NCBI RefSeq assembly: GCF_004342845.1 | Contig: NZ_SLXB01000002.1 | Span: 157,264-221,263 of the forward strand | From: Prevotella heparinolytica | GTDB taxonomy: Bacteria > Bacteroidota > Bacteroidia > Bacteroidales > Bacteroidaceae | DNA length: 64,000 nt | Direction: 5' to 3' | Part shown: piece after piece, positions 1 to 8,335 of the stretch | Layout: each line of letters starts with the position of its first letter | Numbering within the stretch: position 1 is the first letter of the stretch | Notes under the pieces: generated by a model | Databases searched by the model: none | Seen by the model: the letters and a program-made list of their open reading frames with translations, nothing else | What the model was told of the DNA's origin: nothing | Translations under genes and position numbers: made by a program

Positions 1-1
1 A

Positions 2-1111
2 ATTCGTTATGGCAAACTGCAGGCATTGAACAAAGAAATTGAGGAAACGCAACGGAAGCTGCACGAAATGCAAGGAGATAAGGCCATGATTAAAGAGGAA
101 GTGGATGCAGAGGATATTGCTGACGTGGTATCGCGCTGGACAGGTATCCCGGTGAGCAAGATGCTGCAAAGCGAAAAAAACAAACTGTTGCATTTGGAGG
201 CAGAATTGCATAAACGGGTCATCGGACAAGATGAAGGCATTGAAGCCGTGGCCGATGCTGTGCGTCGCAGTCGTGCAGGATTGCAAGACCCCAAACGCCC
301 TATCGGTTCGTTCCTTTTCTTAGGTACCACAGGAGTCGGTAAGACCGAATTGGCAAAGGCTTTGGCTGAATTTCTGTTCGATGACGAAACGATGATGACA
401 CGCATTGACATGAGCGAGTATCAAGAAAAGCATAGTGTTTCTCGTCTGGTTGGAGCACCTCCGGGATATGTAGGTTACGATGAAGGCGGACAGTTGACTG
501 AAGCTGTAAGACATAAGCCATATTCCGTGGTGCTGTTCGACGAAATAGAAAAAGCGCATCCGGACGTATTCAACATATTGTTGCAAGTGCTTGATGACGG
601 TCGTCTGACAGATAATAAGGGGCGTACAGTGAATTTCAAGAATACGATTATCATCATGACTTCCAATATGGGTAGTGCTTACATTCAAAGTCAGATGGAA
701 AGGCTTAACAGCACTAATAAGGAGGAAGTGATTGAGGAAACGAAGAAAGAAGTGATGAACATGCTGAAGAAGACCATTCGTCCTGAATTCCTGAATCGTA
801 TTGACGAAACAATCATGTTTATGCCTTTGACGGAGAAGGAAATTAAACAGATTGTCACTCTTCAAATCAAAAGCGTACAGAAGATGCTTTCCGATAATGG
901 CGTCGGATTGATATTGACAGATGCCGGTATTGATTTTCTTGCTAACGTTGGGTATGATCCTGAATTTGGCGCTCGTCCGGTGAAACGTGCTATCCAGCAT
1001 TACTTGCTGAACGATTTGTCGAAGAAGCTGTTGGCTCAGGAAGTGGATCGTAGCAAACCGATTATGGTAGATGTCAATCAGATGAGAACCGGCCTGGAAT
1101 TCAGAAACTGA
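2..1111 (+). CDS. clpB: ATP-dependent chaperone ClpB, C-terminal part (5' end outside window)
   Basis: This is a hexameric AAA+ disaggregase that acts with DnaK to rescue aggregated proteins in the cytoplasm. The window opens inside the gene and the frame is open from base 2. The fragment, about 369 residues, begins in the end of the coiled-coil middle domain (charged residues [14 protein letters not shown]). It then contains the whole second nucleotide-binding domain: Walker [11 protein letters not shown] at fragment residues about 108-117, Walker [15 protein letters not shown], and the [10 protein letters not shown] region with the conserved C-terminal small domain. The lack of a ClpA-type ending and the DII-like M-domain favour ClpB over ClpA/C. 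A hairpin terminator follows. Confidence 0.95.
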   Translation: MRYGKLQALNKEIEETQRKLHEMQGDKAMIKEEVDAEDIADVVSRWTGIPVSKMLQSEKNKLLHLEAELHKRVIGQDEGIEAVADAVRRSRAGLQDPKRPIGSFLFLGTTGVGKTELAKALAEFLFDDETMMTRIDMSEYQEKHSVSRLVGAPPGYVGYDEGGQLTEAVRHKPYSVVLFDEIEKAHPDVFNILLQVLDDGRLTDNKGRTVNFKNTIIIMTSNMGSAYIQSQMERLNSTNKEEVIEETKKEVMNMLKKTIRPEFLNRIDETIMFMPLTEKEIKQIVTLQIKSVQKMLSDNGVGLILTDAGIDFLANVGYDPEFGARPVKRAIQHYLLNDLSKKLLAQEVDRSKPIMVDVNQMRTGLEFRN

Positions 1112-1184
1112 TATCTGCCGGTTCCATAAAAAAAGACATACTTCTAAGCTAAAGCATATTTTTTAGAGATATTCTTTTGAACAT

Positions 1185-1232
1185 ATAACTCATGAAAGTT
1201 GGGGCAATAGCTCTTTCTTTCATGAGTTATTT
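1185..1232 (+). terminator. Intrinsic terminator after clpB
   Basis: Perfect 14-bp arms ATAACTCATGAAAG (1185-1198) and CTTTCATGAGTTAT (1217-1230) enclose an 18-nt loop and are followed by TTT. The hairpin sits about 75 bp after the clpB stop. Confidence 0.75.
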
Positions 1233-1279
1233 TGGTTCAATCCTGAAAGTTCTATAATTTCCCCAAAGCCACTTTTCCT

Positions 1280-1433
1280 TAAAGTGAGGGCTCATCTTTC
1301 CTAAAGTGTGGGGGCAGCTTCCCTAAGGTGCGGGCATACGTCTCTTAAAGTGCGGACATACGCCTTCTAAGGTGTGGGCATACGCTCGTTGAAGTGTGGG
1401 CATACGCCTCCCCCAATGTGGGCTTATGATTGT
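1280..1433 (+). repeat. Degenerate 22-bp tandem repeat, 7 units
   Basis: Seven units with an exact 22-bp period start at 1280, 1302, 1324, 1346, 1368, 1390 and 1412. The shared core is TAARGTGYGGGCATACG and the unit ends are more variable. There is no open frame with a credible start and no spacer structure, so it is not a CRISPR. A related three-unit array lies at 35595-35660. The repeat fills most of the 1112-1539 gap between clpB and the next gene. Its function is unknown. Confidence 0.85.
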
Positions 1434-1539
1434 ACAAGCGTAAATGCCGGATTATTTTGAATTACAGACATGGAAGAATTCTTCCGTCGTATTTTCGGAT
1501 TGTTCAGTTATGTCAGTAATTGCGGATACGAGCAATGTG

Positions 1540-2091
1540 TCAATTGATACTGGTCGTTTGATAATCCTCCATCAGCTCCTCTTTTGTCATGGATATCTTT
1601 CCGTCGGTTGTGACGACTAACCGGATGGGTACATACAAGTCTGATTGCGGATAACAGATGCTGGCCGCATATATCATTCCCTCCGGGGTGGTTTTGTCAT
1701 AGACCAGTCCTTCGAGAATAGAGTTTTTCATAAACTCGGCATCTATCAATGATGCAAAACTTTCCTTTGTGAATGCTTTGTCTACCAATTGCTTACCTTC
1801 ACAACTGATGCGTAACGTTATACGATTGTCCACAAACTTCTCTCCTTGCTCATTCTTCACAATAGGCAGTGTTTCGTCAGGGATGCGAAGTACAGAAGAT
1901 TGGTACTCTTTTCCTTTATATGTGAAAGCTGTTTTTATATCAGACACTTGCATACGTTGCGGTGCAGACACCTCTGTGCTGTTTTGTTGCAGTGTTTGCA
2001 AGTCTTCTTTCTTGTTCTTATCTTGCGACGAACATGCAGCGAGTGAGATTATTGATGCGCATGCCAGTGTATAAACTATCTTCTTCATCAT
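1540..2091 (-). CDS. DUF4738-like lipoprotein
   Basis: A 183-residue protein with a lipoprotein signal peptide: MMKKIVYTLACASIISLAAC ends in a lipobox LAAC with the acylated Cys at about residue 20, followed by SSQDKNKKE. The lack of Asp at +2 gives no inner-membrane retention cue. The rest is a soluble domain resembling the DUF4738 family found in Bacteroides, with the run KTAFTYKGKEYQSSVLRIPDE. It stands alone between clpB and a transporter read in the same direction. A -7 box TATTTTTG lies 24 bp upstream. The envelope location is well supported; the function is not known. Confidence 0.8.
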   Translation of the reverse strand: MMKKIVYTLACASIISLAACSSQDKNKKEDLQTLQQNSTEVSAPQRMQVSDIKTAFTYKGKEYQSSVLRIPDETLPIVKNEQGEKFVDNRITLRISCEGKQLVDKAFTKESFASLIDAEFMKNSILEGLVYDKTTPEGMIYAASICYPQSDLYVPIRLVVTTDGKISMTKEELMEDYQTTSIN

Positions 2092-2114
2092 TACTTTTTT
2101 TTAGATTGACGGAG

Positions 2115-2122
2115 CAAAAATA
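2115..2122 (-). promoter_or_regulatory. -7 box for the DUF4738 lipoprotein gene
   Basis: TATTTTTG on the minus strand matches TAnnTTTG. No good TTTG is seen 19-21 bp upstream, so only the -7 element is supported. Confidence 0.45.
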
Positions 2123-2188
2123 GCGTAAATTGTACGTAATATAAAATTTATTCTCTCTTTTGATAGTGGTCACCTCTAATTCAATTGA

Positions 2189-3406
2189 TTAAGACAAGCA
2201 TTGTTCATGCTTTCCTGCTATTCTGTCCACTATCACCGAAATGGCTCCGTCGCCCGTTACGTTGCAGGCTGTGCCAAAGCTGTCCATGGCTATGTAGAGC
2301 GCAATCATTAATGCCTGCAACTGTTCGTTGAAACCCAAAATACTGCTCAATAATCCCAAGGCAGCCATGATACTGCCACCGGGCACACCGGGAGCAGCCA
2401 CCATCGTAATGCCCAACATGAAGATAAACCGGCTGATCATTCCGAATTCAACAGGCATATTGCCCATATACATGATAGCCAACGCACAAGCTGTGATTTT
2501 CATGGTGCTTCCGGCCATATGAATCGTAGCACAAAGAGGCACGGTAAAACCGGCGATGTTTTCCTGCACTCCGTTTTTGATGGTTTGTTTCAGTGTCACG
2601 GGAATGGTGGCAGCCGAAGACGAAGTACCCAATGCCGTGGCATAAGCGGGCAACATGGTGCGCAAAAGCTTCAACGGATTCTTGCGCCCTATCACACCGG
2701 CTATCGTGAACTGAAGGAAAAGAAGCAAGATGTGAAGCGTGAATATTACGACAATCACCTTAGAAAATTGTGCCAATACAGCAAATGCCTCTCCATTTCG
2801 GATCATATTCAAGAAAATGCCGAAAATATAGAATGGAAGCAACGGAATAATAACTTTTTCAATAACAATTGAGACTATGTCTCTGAAGTCATCGAATGTA
2901 TTCTGCAAATACTTTGTTTTCAGTAAAGCCATGCCCAGCCCAAATGTGAAAGCAAGTACCAGGGCAGTCATCACCTGAAAGGCAGGGGGCATCTGCACCA
3001 CAAAAAAAGGTTGCAGTCCCGTTACGGTTTCTTTGCCTATACCGTCCGGTATCGCTTCGCGGGAAATGATGTCTGGAAAAAGTTCCATACAAGAGAAATA
3101 GGTGAAATAGCCTGAGAATACAGTGGAGGCGTAGGCTATGGCAGCTGTAAGTACCAACAGTTTGCCTGCACCTCGTCCTAAATGAGCTATGGCAGGAGCC
3201 ACAAGTCCCAAGATAATCAGCGGTATGGAGAAAGAAAGGAATTCTCCGAACAGAGAATTGAATGTAATGAACACACGACCCACCGGTTCGGGCAGCAGTC
3301 GTCCCAGAATAAGTCCCGATATAATGGCTACAACCACTCGCAGAAGCAATGGAAATCTCTGAATCCGATAGTTCTTATTCAATAAGAGTTTATGGCGGCT
3401 TTTCAT
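2189..3406 (-). CDS. Dicarboxylate/amino acid:cation symporter (SLC1/DAACS family)
   Basis: A 405-residue inner-membrane transporter with the DAACS fold: multiple hydrophobic helices, the serine-rich re-entrant loop ALGTSSSAATIPVT, and the C-terminal substrate/ion-binding segment DSFGTACNVTGDGA. The N-terminal signature runs through RVVVAIISGLILGRLLP. Members take up Asp/Glu, C4-dicarboxylates or Ser/Thr with Na+ or H+; the sequence does not show which. The SSS loop and the NVTGDGA motif in place of the usual TD-rich motif place it nearer the SstT-like side, which is an inference. It is transcribed alone from a good promoter at 3431-3462. Confidence 0.85.
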   Translation of the reverse strand: MKSRHKLLLNKNYRIQRFPLLLRVVVAIISGLILGRLLPEPVGRVFITFNSLFGEFLSFSIPLIILGLVAPAIAHLGRGAGKLLVLTAAIAYASTVFSGYFTYFSCMELFPDIISREAIPDGIGKETVTGLQPFFVVQMPPAFQVMTALVLAFTFGLGMALLKTKYLQNTFDDFRDIVSIVIEKVIIPLLPFYIFGIFLNMIRNGEAFAVLAQFSKVIVVIFTLHILLLFLQFTIAGVIGRKNPLKLLRTMLPAYATALGTSSSAATIPVTLKQTIKNGVQENIAGFTVPLCATIHMAGSTMKITACALAIMYMGNMPVEFGMISRFIFMLGITMVAAPGVPGGSIMAALGLLSSILGFNEQLQALMIALYIAMDSFGTACNVTGDGAISVIVDRIAGKHEQCLS

Positions 3407-3430
3407 AAAACATGGTTTAACAAATCAAGA

Positions 3431-3462
3431 CAAACTTAGGCAAATCTTACGTCATATACAAA
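3431..3462 (-). promoter_or_regulatory. Promoter of the SLC1-type symporter gene
   Basis: On the minus strand the -33 box TTTG (3462-3459), a 20-bp spacer and the -7 box TAAGTTTG (3438-3431) match the Bacteroides consensus exactly. Confidence 0.7.
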
Positions 3463-3539
3463 AAAACAAAAAGAAAAAAGGTGGGTGAAAAAAATAATGG
3501 CTACATTTGGGGCTTTGAATTATTAATCATAAGACCACT

Positions 3540-4898
3540 ATGAGCAACAAAACAAAAAGATTTATCCTGCCTGAAGAGGAAATCCCACATTATTGGTATA
3601 ACATACAGGCCGATATGGTGAATAAGCCCTTGCCTCCTCTTAACCCCCGGACGAAACAACCGCTAAAAGCCGAAGACATGTATCCTATCTTTGCCGAGGA
3701 ACTCTGCCGGCAAGAACTTAATCAGACGGACGCATGGATTGAAATTCCTGAAGAGGTGCGCGAGATGTACAAATACTACCGGAGCACTCCGTTGGTACGT
3801 GCCTACGGACTGGAGAAAGCGCTTGGCACACCGGCCCATATTTATTTTAAGAACGAAAGTGTCAGTCCGATGGGGTCGCATAAGCTGAATTCGGCCATTC
3901 CGCAAGCATACTATTGCAAGAAAGAAGGGGTCACCAATGTCACCACTGAGACCGGTGCGGGCCAATGGGGAGCTTCCCTGGCCTATGCTGCACGTCTTTT
4001 CGGTTTGGAAGCCGCTGTGTATCAAGTGAAAATCAGCTATGAGCAGAAACCATATCGACGCAGCATCATGCAGACATTCGGTGCACAAGTCACGCCGTCA
4101 CCGTCTATGTCAACTCGTGCCGGAAAAGACATCCTGACGGCTCATCCCAATCATCAAGGCTCATTGGGGACTGCCATCTCCGAAGCTATCGAATTGGCGC
4201 AAACCACTCCCAACTGCAAATATACGCTTGGTTCTGTGTTGAGCCATGTAACGTTGCATCAGACCGTCATCGGCCAGGAAGCCGAAAAGCAGATGGCTAT
4301 GGCGGGCGAGTATCCGGATGTGGTGATAGCCTGTTTCGGTGGAGGTTCCAATTTCGGTGGCATCACTTTCCCGTTTCTGCGGCACAATATCCTTGAAGGA
4401 AAGAAGACCCGTTTCGTCGCTGCCGAGCCGGCTTCTTGCCCGAAGCTTACACGCGGTAAATTTCAATACGATTTCGGTGATGAAGCCGGATATACCCCTT
4501 TGCTACCCATGTTTACGTTGGGACATAATTTTACTCCTGCCAATATCCATGCCGGAGGGTTGCGTTATCACGGTGCAGGTGTCATTGTCTCGCAACTGTT
4601 GAAGGACGGTTATATAGAAGCTGTTGACATCAAGCAACTCGAATCATTTGATGCCGGTTGTCTTTTTGCGCAGGCAGAAGGTATTATCCCTGCTCCCGAA
4701 TCGTGTCATGCCATTGCCGCCGCCATTCGCGAGGCCAACATGTGCAAGGAAACGGGTGAGGAAAAGGTGATTCTGTTCAATCTTTCCGGACACGGACTGA
4801 TTGACATGGCTTCTTATGATAAGTATTTATCCGGAGATTTGGTGAACTACGAACTTACAGATGCTGATATTCAAAAGAATCTGGGTGAATCAAAGTAA
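3540..4898 (+). CDS. trpB2: Tryptophan synthase beta-like enzyme TrpB2
   Basis: A PLP enzyme of 452 residues, the size of TrpB2 (TrpB1 is about 400). TrpB2 makes L-tryptophan from indole and serine and generally acts without TrpA. The PLP lysine is K115 in MGSHKLNSA, the phosphate loop is CFGGGSNFGG, and the N-terminal extension IPHYWYNIQADM is typical of TrpB2. No trp operon surrounds it, which fits a stand-alone indole-salvage role. A possible -7 box TACATTTG lies at 3502-3509, but no -33 box is visible. A strong hairpin follows. Confidence 0.93.
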   Translation: MSNKTKRFILPEEEIPHYWYNIQADMVNKPLPPLNPRTKQPLKAEDMYPIFAEELCRQELNQTDAWIEIPEEVREMYKYYRSTPLVRAYGLEKALGTPAHIYFKNESVSPMGSHKLNSAIPQAYYCKKEGVTNVTTETGAGQWGASLAYAARLFGLEAAVYQVKISYEQKPYRRSIMQTFGAQVTPSPSMSTRAGKDILTAHPNHQGSLGTAISEAIELAQTTPNCKYTLGSVLSHVTLHQTVIGQEAEKQMAMAGEYPDVVIACFGGGSNFGGITFPFLRHNILEGKKTRFVAAEPASCPKLTRGKFQYDFGDEAGYTPLLPMFTLGHNFTPANIHAGGLRYHGAGVIVSQLLKDGYIEAVDIKQLESFDAGCLFAQAEGIIPAPESCHAIAAAIREANMCKETGEEKVILFNLSGHGLIDMASYDKYLSGDLVNYELTDADIQKNLGESK

Positions 4899-4918
4899 TC
4901 CGTCTTAATAAAACAAAA

Positions 4919-4962
4919 AACTCCCGTTGAATTGTGCTTTACGGCAACAAACAACGGGAGTT
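4919..4962. terminator. Bidirectional terminator between trpB2 and the DUF4250 gene
   Basis: Perfect 11-bp arms AACTCCCGTTG (4919-4929) and CAACGGGAGTT (4952-4962), flanked by an A run upstream and T-rich sequence downstream, lie between two convergent genes. Confidence 0.8.
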
Positions 4963-4987
4963 GTTATTACTTATACAATGACATTAT

Positions 4988-5170
4988 TTACCAAAATCTG
5001 TTCTTTGCAGGGTTATATTCAAATCCCACCAACTTCAGTTTTCTAACAATGTCCTCTTTCTCTACATTCATATCCTCACAAAGAGCATCCAATGAAGGAT
5101 AGAAATCACGCAGTTTTGTGTTGATGAAGCTATACAGCATCACCGGATCTTCAGGTAATTTCATTGTCAC
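4988..5170 (-). CDS. Small DUF4250 protein
   Basis: A 60-residue acidic, soluble protein. The sequence runs LPEDPVMLYSFINTKLRDFYPSLDAL and ends NPAKNRFW, the signature of the short DUF4250 family, and the length is normal for that family. The function is unknown. It is monocistronic, shares a terminator with trpB2, and has a -7-like TAATTTTG at 5200-5207 (minus strand) with no clear -33 box. Confidence 0.8.
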   Translation of the reverse strand: MTMKLPEDPVMLYSFINTKLRDFYPSLDALCEDMNVEKEDIVRKLKLVGFEYNPAKNRFW

Positions 5171-5276
5171 AATCTTTTTAATTAAAACTAATATCGTGGC
5201 AAAATTACAATAAAAAGCACGAAAACGATATATTTCCTGCTAAAATATGCACTTTCTACCTGCAAACGATTGAGGA

Positions 5277-6818
5277 TTAAAAGCCGGAACCATCGGTCCG
5301 TTCTATTTTTAAAGAAACTTTTTCAATAATCTTTTCAAGTTCCTCTTCCAATGGAATCACGTTGAAATCACCCCAGAAATCTGTATCATATTGAAAGTTC
5401 GTTTCTGCAAACACTGTGTGCATAGGTAGTCTTTCGGCACGTGGAAAGCGTGTCACATTCTCGTTATCAATCCGGCAGGTTGCCATCTCAAACCAAGTGT
5501 GCAGCATGGGGTTGCTGAATGATATGCGCTTACGCTTCATCTTGAAATAGAGATCGCCACGGATATGATGAATATGATAGATGCCGTTCCAAGGTTTATA
5601 TGAGACGGTATAAACGATCTTTTCCGTTGTCAGCCGTACTTCCTGCGCCTGATGCATTACATAAGCAGGTGTAGCCTCTTTGACGTATCGGGGCTGAATT
5701 TCGAAACGGGCGCGTAACAAAGCTTTGTTCTCCGAGTCTATGTAGAGTTCGCCACAGAATAAAGGGCCTTTTACTCCTCTCCTTTGCTCAAAGCTGACTA
5801 CATTGGCCGTGCGGTCGCCTACAGAAACGATGTCACCGGAGGTATACGTATAAAACTTGTCGCTCGTTTCGGGAGAAAGGAAGTCGGGAATGTGTTTCAT
5901 GATGTCCAACCGCAAGCAAGCCTCTACCCCCGACCTGATTTTGGCTATCACGCTGTCTGTTTGCTCCCTGTTGTCTATCTTGCTCATCTTAAGCAACTTC
6001 ACCTGATCATTGAAAACCGATTCCGGCATCGATGCCTTATAGACTTTAAAGACAGCTTCCGTGAAGCTTTGAAACTTGTTTTTCAGATATACTCCTTCTC
6101 TGTAAAAGGTAGTCAGGTAAACCGGATTCGAGGAATGATTCTTTCTTCGGCATTCCATCATTTCGCGGAGTAGTTTTTTAGGTTCCGTCAAACGGATAAG
6201 CACCTCCTGCAAAGGAATGACTTTAGGTTCGAGGCTCAGGACATTGTTGCGGCCTTCCAAGGCAACCACCGCTACCGTTTGCCCCACATAGCCCAGATGA
6301 GAGAAAGAGAGTGTGCCGTGCCTTAGGGAATCAGGCAGTTGGAGTCTGAATTCTCCGTTCTGATTGGTGATGTTGCCCAACGAAGTGCCCTGAACATGGA
6401 CGGATGCGCTGACCACCGGTTCTCCGGTTTCTTTATCCAGTAGTCGGCCGGTGATGGCGGAATGGGATGGTAAAGGTGTCTCCTTTATTGCAGGCTTCTT
6501 CTCTGCCTGTGTTATCAATATATGACGTCCCAACACCTTTAATTCAAGATTCCGGTTGCCGGTTATCTCGTAGACGGCTTGCCGTACAGAGCATTCTTTC
6601 TTTCTGAACTTAACAATAGAATCATTGTCGATAACCTTGCTGTCGTAAATAAACAGATAGCCTGACTGTTCTGATATTTTTCCTAATAAAGAATAGACGG
6701 TTCCTTTTGCTTTGGGCATGCGGATGATACGCTCCAGCACATCATCTCCTGTTGCCTTTACACTGCCTGTAACGAAAAGCATCCATGAGAAAACGATTAT
6801 GAGGCGAACTATACTCAT
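5277..6818 (-). CDS. Secreted STN plus carboxypeptidase-regulatory-domain protein
   Basis: A predicted exported protein of 513 residues. The start chosen is ATG 6818, whose first 20-odd residues form a signal peptide (MSIVRLIIVFSWMLFVTG). An upstream TTG at 6833 would put polar residues first and is less likely. An STN-like secretin/TonB short domain (KAKGTVYSLLGKISEQSGYLF) comes first, then a CarboxypepD_reg-like beta domain (ITGRLLDKETGEPVVSASVHVQGT). The last roughly 300 residues parallel the protein encoded at 8336-9598 (TTFYRE, the LYIDSENKALLRARFE region, FWGDFNVI). No beta-barrel follows, so it is not a TonB-dependent receptor. It lies 12 bp after fecR and should be in its operon. Confidence 0.8.
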   Translation of the reverse strand: MSIVRLIIVFSWMLFVTGSVKATGDDVLERIIRMPKAKGTVYSLLGKISEQSGYLFIYDSKVIDNDSIVKFRKKECSVRQAVYEITGNRNLELKVLGRHILITQAEKKPAIKETPLPSHSAITGRLLDKETGEPVVSASVHVQGTSLGNITNQNGEFRLQLPDSLRHGTLSFSHLGYVGQTVAVVALEGRNNVLSLEPKVIPLQEVLIRLTEPKKLLREMMECRRKNHSSNPVYLTTFYREGVYLKNKFQSFTEAVFKVYKASMPESVFNDQVKLLKMSKIDNREQTDSVIAKIRSGVEACLRLDIMKHIPDFLSPETSDKFYTYTSGDIVSVGDRTANVVSFEQRRGVKGPLFCGELYIDSENKALLRARFEIQPRYVKEATPAYVMHQAQEVRLTTEKIVYTVSYKPWNGIYHIHHIRGDLYFKMKRKRISFSNPMLHTWFEMATCRIDNENVTRFPRAERLPMHTVFAETNFQYDTDFWGDFNVIPLEEELEKIIEKVSLKIERTDGSGF

Positions 6819-6829
6819 GTATTCATCAT

Positions 6830-7684
6830 TCAAAACAATACCAATTTATTTTCTTTGCGCTCACACTGCAAGTTGAATGTCAGACAAATGAGTTCGGCCA
6901 CAAATTCCGGTGAGTTGTTGGAAAATTCCACCGTCAGCCGTTTCTTACCTAATGCGGGAGAGGCCGTTTCAATTTGCCAGTAGGAAGATGTTTTATTGAT
7001 GACCCGCAACACATCTTCTAAATACTCGTCCTTGAAACGGATGTTCTTGACATACCGATCGAAGGCATTCGGATGTGCCGTTTCACTCAGAAGCAGTCTG
7101 TCCGATTGCAGAGTCACGGTTTCACCGGCTCTTACCAAAGCGGTTTCACCGTTTTCTTTCAGCATAACCTTCACACTGCCTCGCTGTACCGATAAGCTGA
7201 AAGGGGCCGTGGCATTGCTCCGTATATCAAAAGCCGTTCCCAGCACTTCTACACGCGCTTTGTCGGTTTCAATCATAAACGTTTTCCCGGGTTTACGGGT
7301 CACGTCAAAGAAGGCCTCGCCTTGCAAATTTACCGTTCGTTTGTCAGCTGCAAAATGCTTGGGATACTGTAATTGGCTTTCCCGGGAAAGATATACTATC
7401 GACCCGTCTTCTAATGTCTTCACCAAAGTAGCTTGCTCCTTATTCTCCTGCGTCAGGAGGGTATGGGCTTTTTCATTTCCTCCCGGCCACCCCCACCATG
7501 CCACGCAAAAAACAACTCCGGCAATCAGGGCTGCTGCCGGTATTCCCCATTTCAGATAGCGTGACGGGCGTTTAGCCACATGCCTCCCTTCTTTTTCGCC
7601 GTTCAGCAAACCCTCGCCTTCCAGACGTGCATACAAGCGTTTCCACGCTTCATCGGTCTTTCTATTCTTGTTGTTTATTTCCAT
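6830..7684 (-). CDS. FecR-type anti-sigma factor
   Basis: A 284-residue single-pass inner-membrane protein. The cytoplasmic N-terminal part (DEAWKRLYARLE) would bind the sigma factor. One membrane helix spans about residues 47-67 (YLKWGIPAAALIAGVVFCVA). The periplasmic FecR domain contains the run LEDGSIVYL, and a DUF4974-like C-terminal domain starts near FKDEYLEDVLRVINKTS. Its start codon shares one base with the sigma stop (TAATG), so translation is probably coupled. By family, it relays a periplasmic signal to the sigma factor, here likely through the STN domain of the next gene product. Confidence 0.9.
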   Translation of the reverse strand: MEINNKNRKTDEAWKRLYARLEGEGLLNGEKEGRHVAKRPSRYLKWGIPAAALIAGVVFCVAWWGWPGGNEKAHTLLTQENKEQATLVKTLEDGSIVYLSRESQLQYPKHFAADKRTVNLQGEAFFDVTRKPGKTFMIETDKARVEVLGTAFDIRSNATAPFSLSVQRGSVKVMLKENGETALVRAGETVTLQSDRLLLSETAHPNAFDRYVKNIRFKDEYLEDVLRVINKTSSYWQIETASPALGKKRLTVEFSNNSPEFVAELICLTFNLQCERKENKLVLF

Positions 7685-8233
7685 TATCTTGTTCGGGTGT
7701 AATTATCAATTTCTTTTCTCAATGTTCGGAGCGCCTTAGTCATTTCCGCCTCTACTGTCTTGACGGATAACGAGAGGACTGTGGCAATATCCGTGTACTT
7801 CATTCCCTGCATGCGGTGCATCCTGAATATCTGCTGTCGGCGCGAAGGCATTTGGCCGAGCGTATGCCGAATCAGATTTTGAAGTTCCTTGTATTCCATT
7901 TCTTGTTGAGGGTCTGCCAGACTGCCCCACTCGCTCTTTGTGTCTGCGGTGAAGGCATACCGCTCTCTCACTTCACGATGCTCACAGTATTGCAGCGCTT
8001 CGTTTCTGACCGCACGATAAAGATAACTCTTGATGGAATGGGATATTTCCAGTTTCTCTCTATCCTTCCACAGCACATAGAAGAGTTCTTCTACAATTTC
8101 CTCGCCTGCCCGCGCGCAATGTAATACTTGCGGCATACCAGCAAAGAGGCATATAGTATTGGCGGAACAGCGCTTCGAACGTCTTGATGTCCCCTTCTCT
8201 CACTTTGCTCCATATCGTCGGTTCATTCGGCAT
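7684..8233 (-). pseudogene. ECF RNA polymerase sigma factor, broken by a frameshift
   Basis: Starting at ATG 8233 the frame encodes MPNEPTIWSKVREGDIKTF and on to YAASIT, the sigma-2 N-terminus. The continuation (region 2.2 onward EEIVEELFYVLWKDREKL, then the sigma-4 helix-turn-helix KYTDIATVLSLSVKTVEAEM) is in another frame, open from an internal ATG at 8136. The switch falls in a CG dinucleotide run at 8111-8117. Adding one CG there restores an ungapped 183-residue ECF protein of normal length. As written, only a 150-residue piece lacking region 2.1 could be made. This is either a sequencing slip, a recent mutation or phase variation. The fecR and STN genes downstream are intact. Confidence 0.8.
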
Positions 8234-8262
8234 AATCTATGGCTTTAATCACTTGATTTCTC

Positions 8263-8291
8263 CAAATATAAGTAAAAACACGGAAAACAAA
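8263..8291 (-). promoter_or_regulatory. Putative promoter of the sigma/fecR operon
   Basis: Minus-strand -7 box TATATTTG (8270-8263) and -33 box TTTG (8291-8288) are separated by 17 bp, slightly short for the consensus. They lie 30 bp before the sigma start. Confidence 0.5.
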
Positions 8292-8335
8292 GCCTGAGGG
8301 TATCAATAAAAATTATTCAAGTGCTTGGCTAATTG

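Noticed and set aside
1280..1433. CRISPR array
   Set aside because: Units are contiguous with no unique spacers, units drift gradually, and no cas genes are present.
6819..6833. TTG start at 6833 for the STN protein
   Set aside because: The ATG at 6818 gives a clean signal peptide; the TTG reading would overlap the fecR stop and add polar residues ahead of it.
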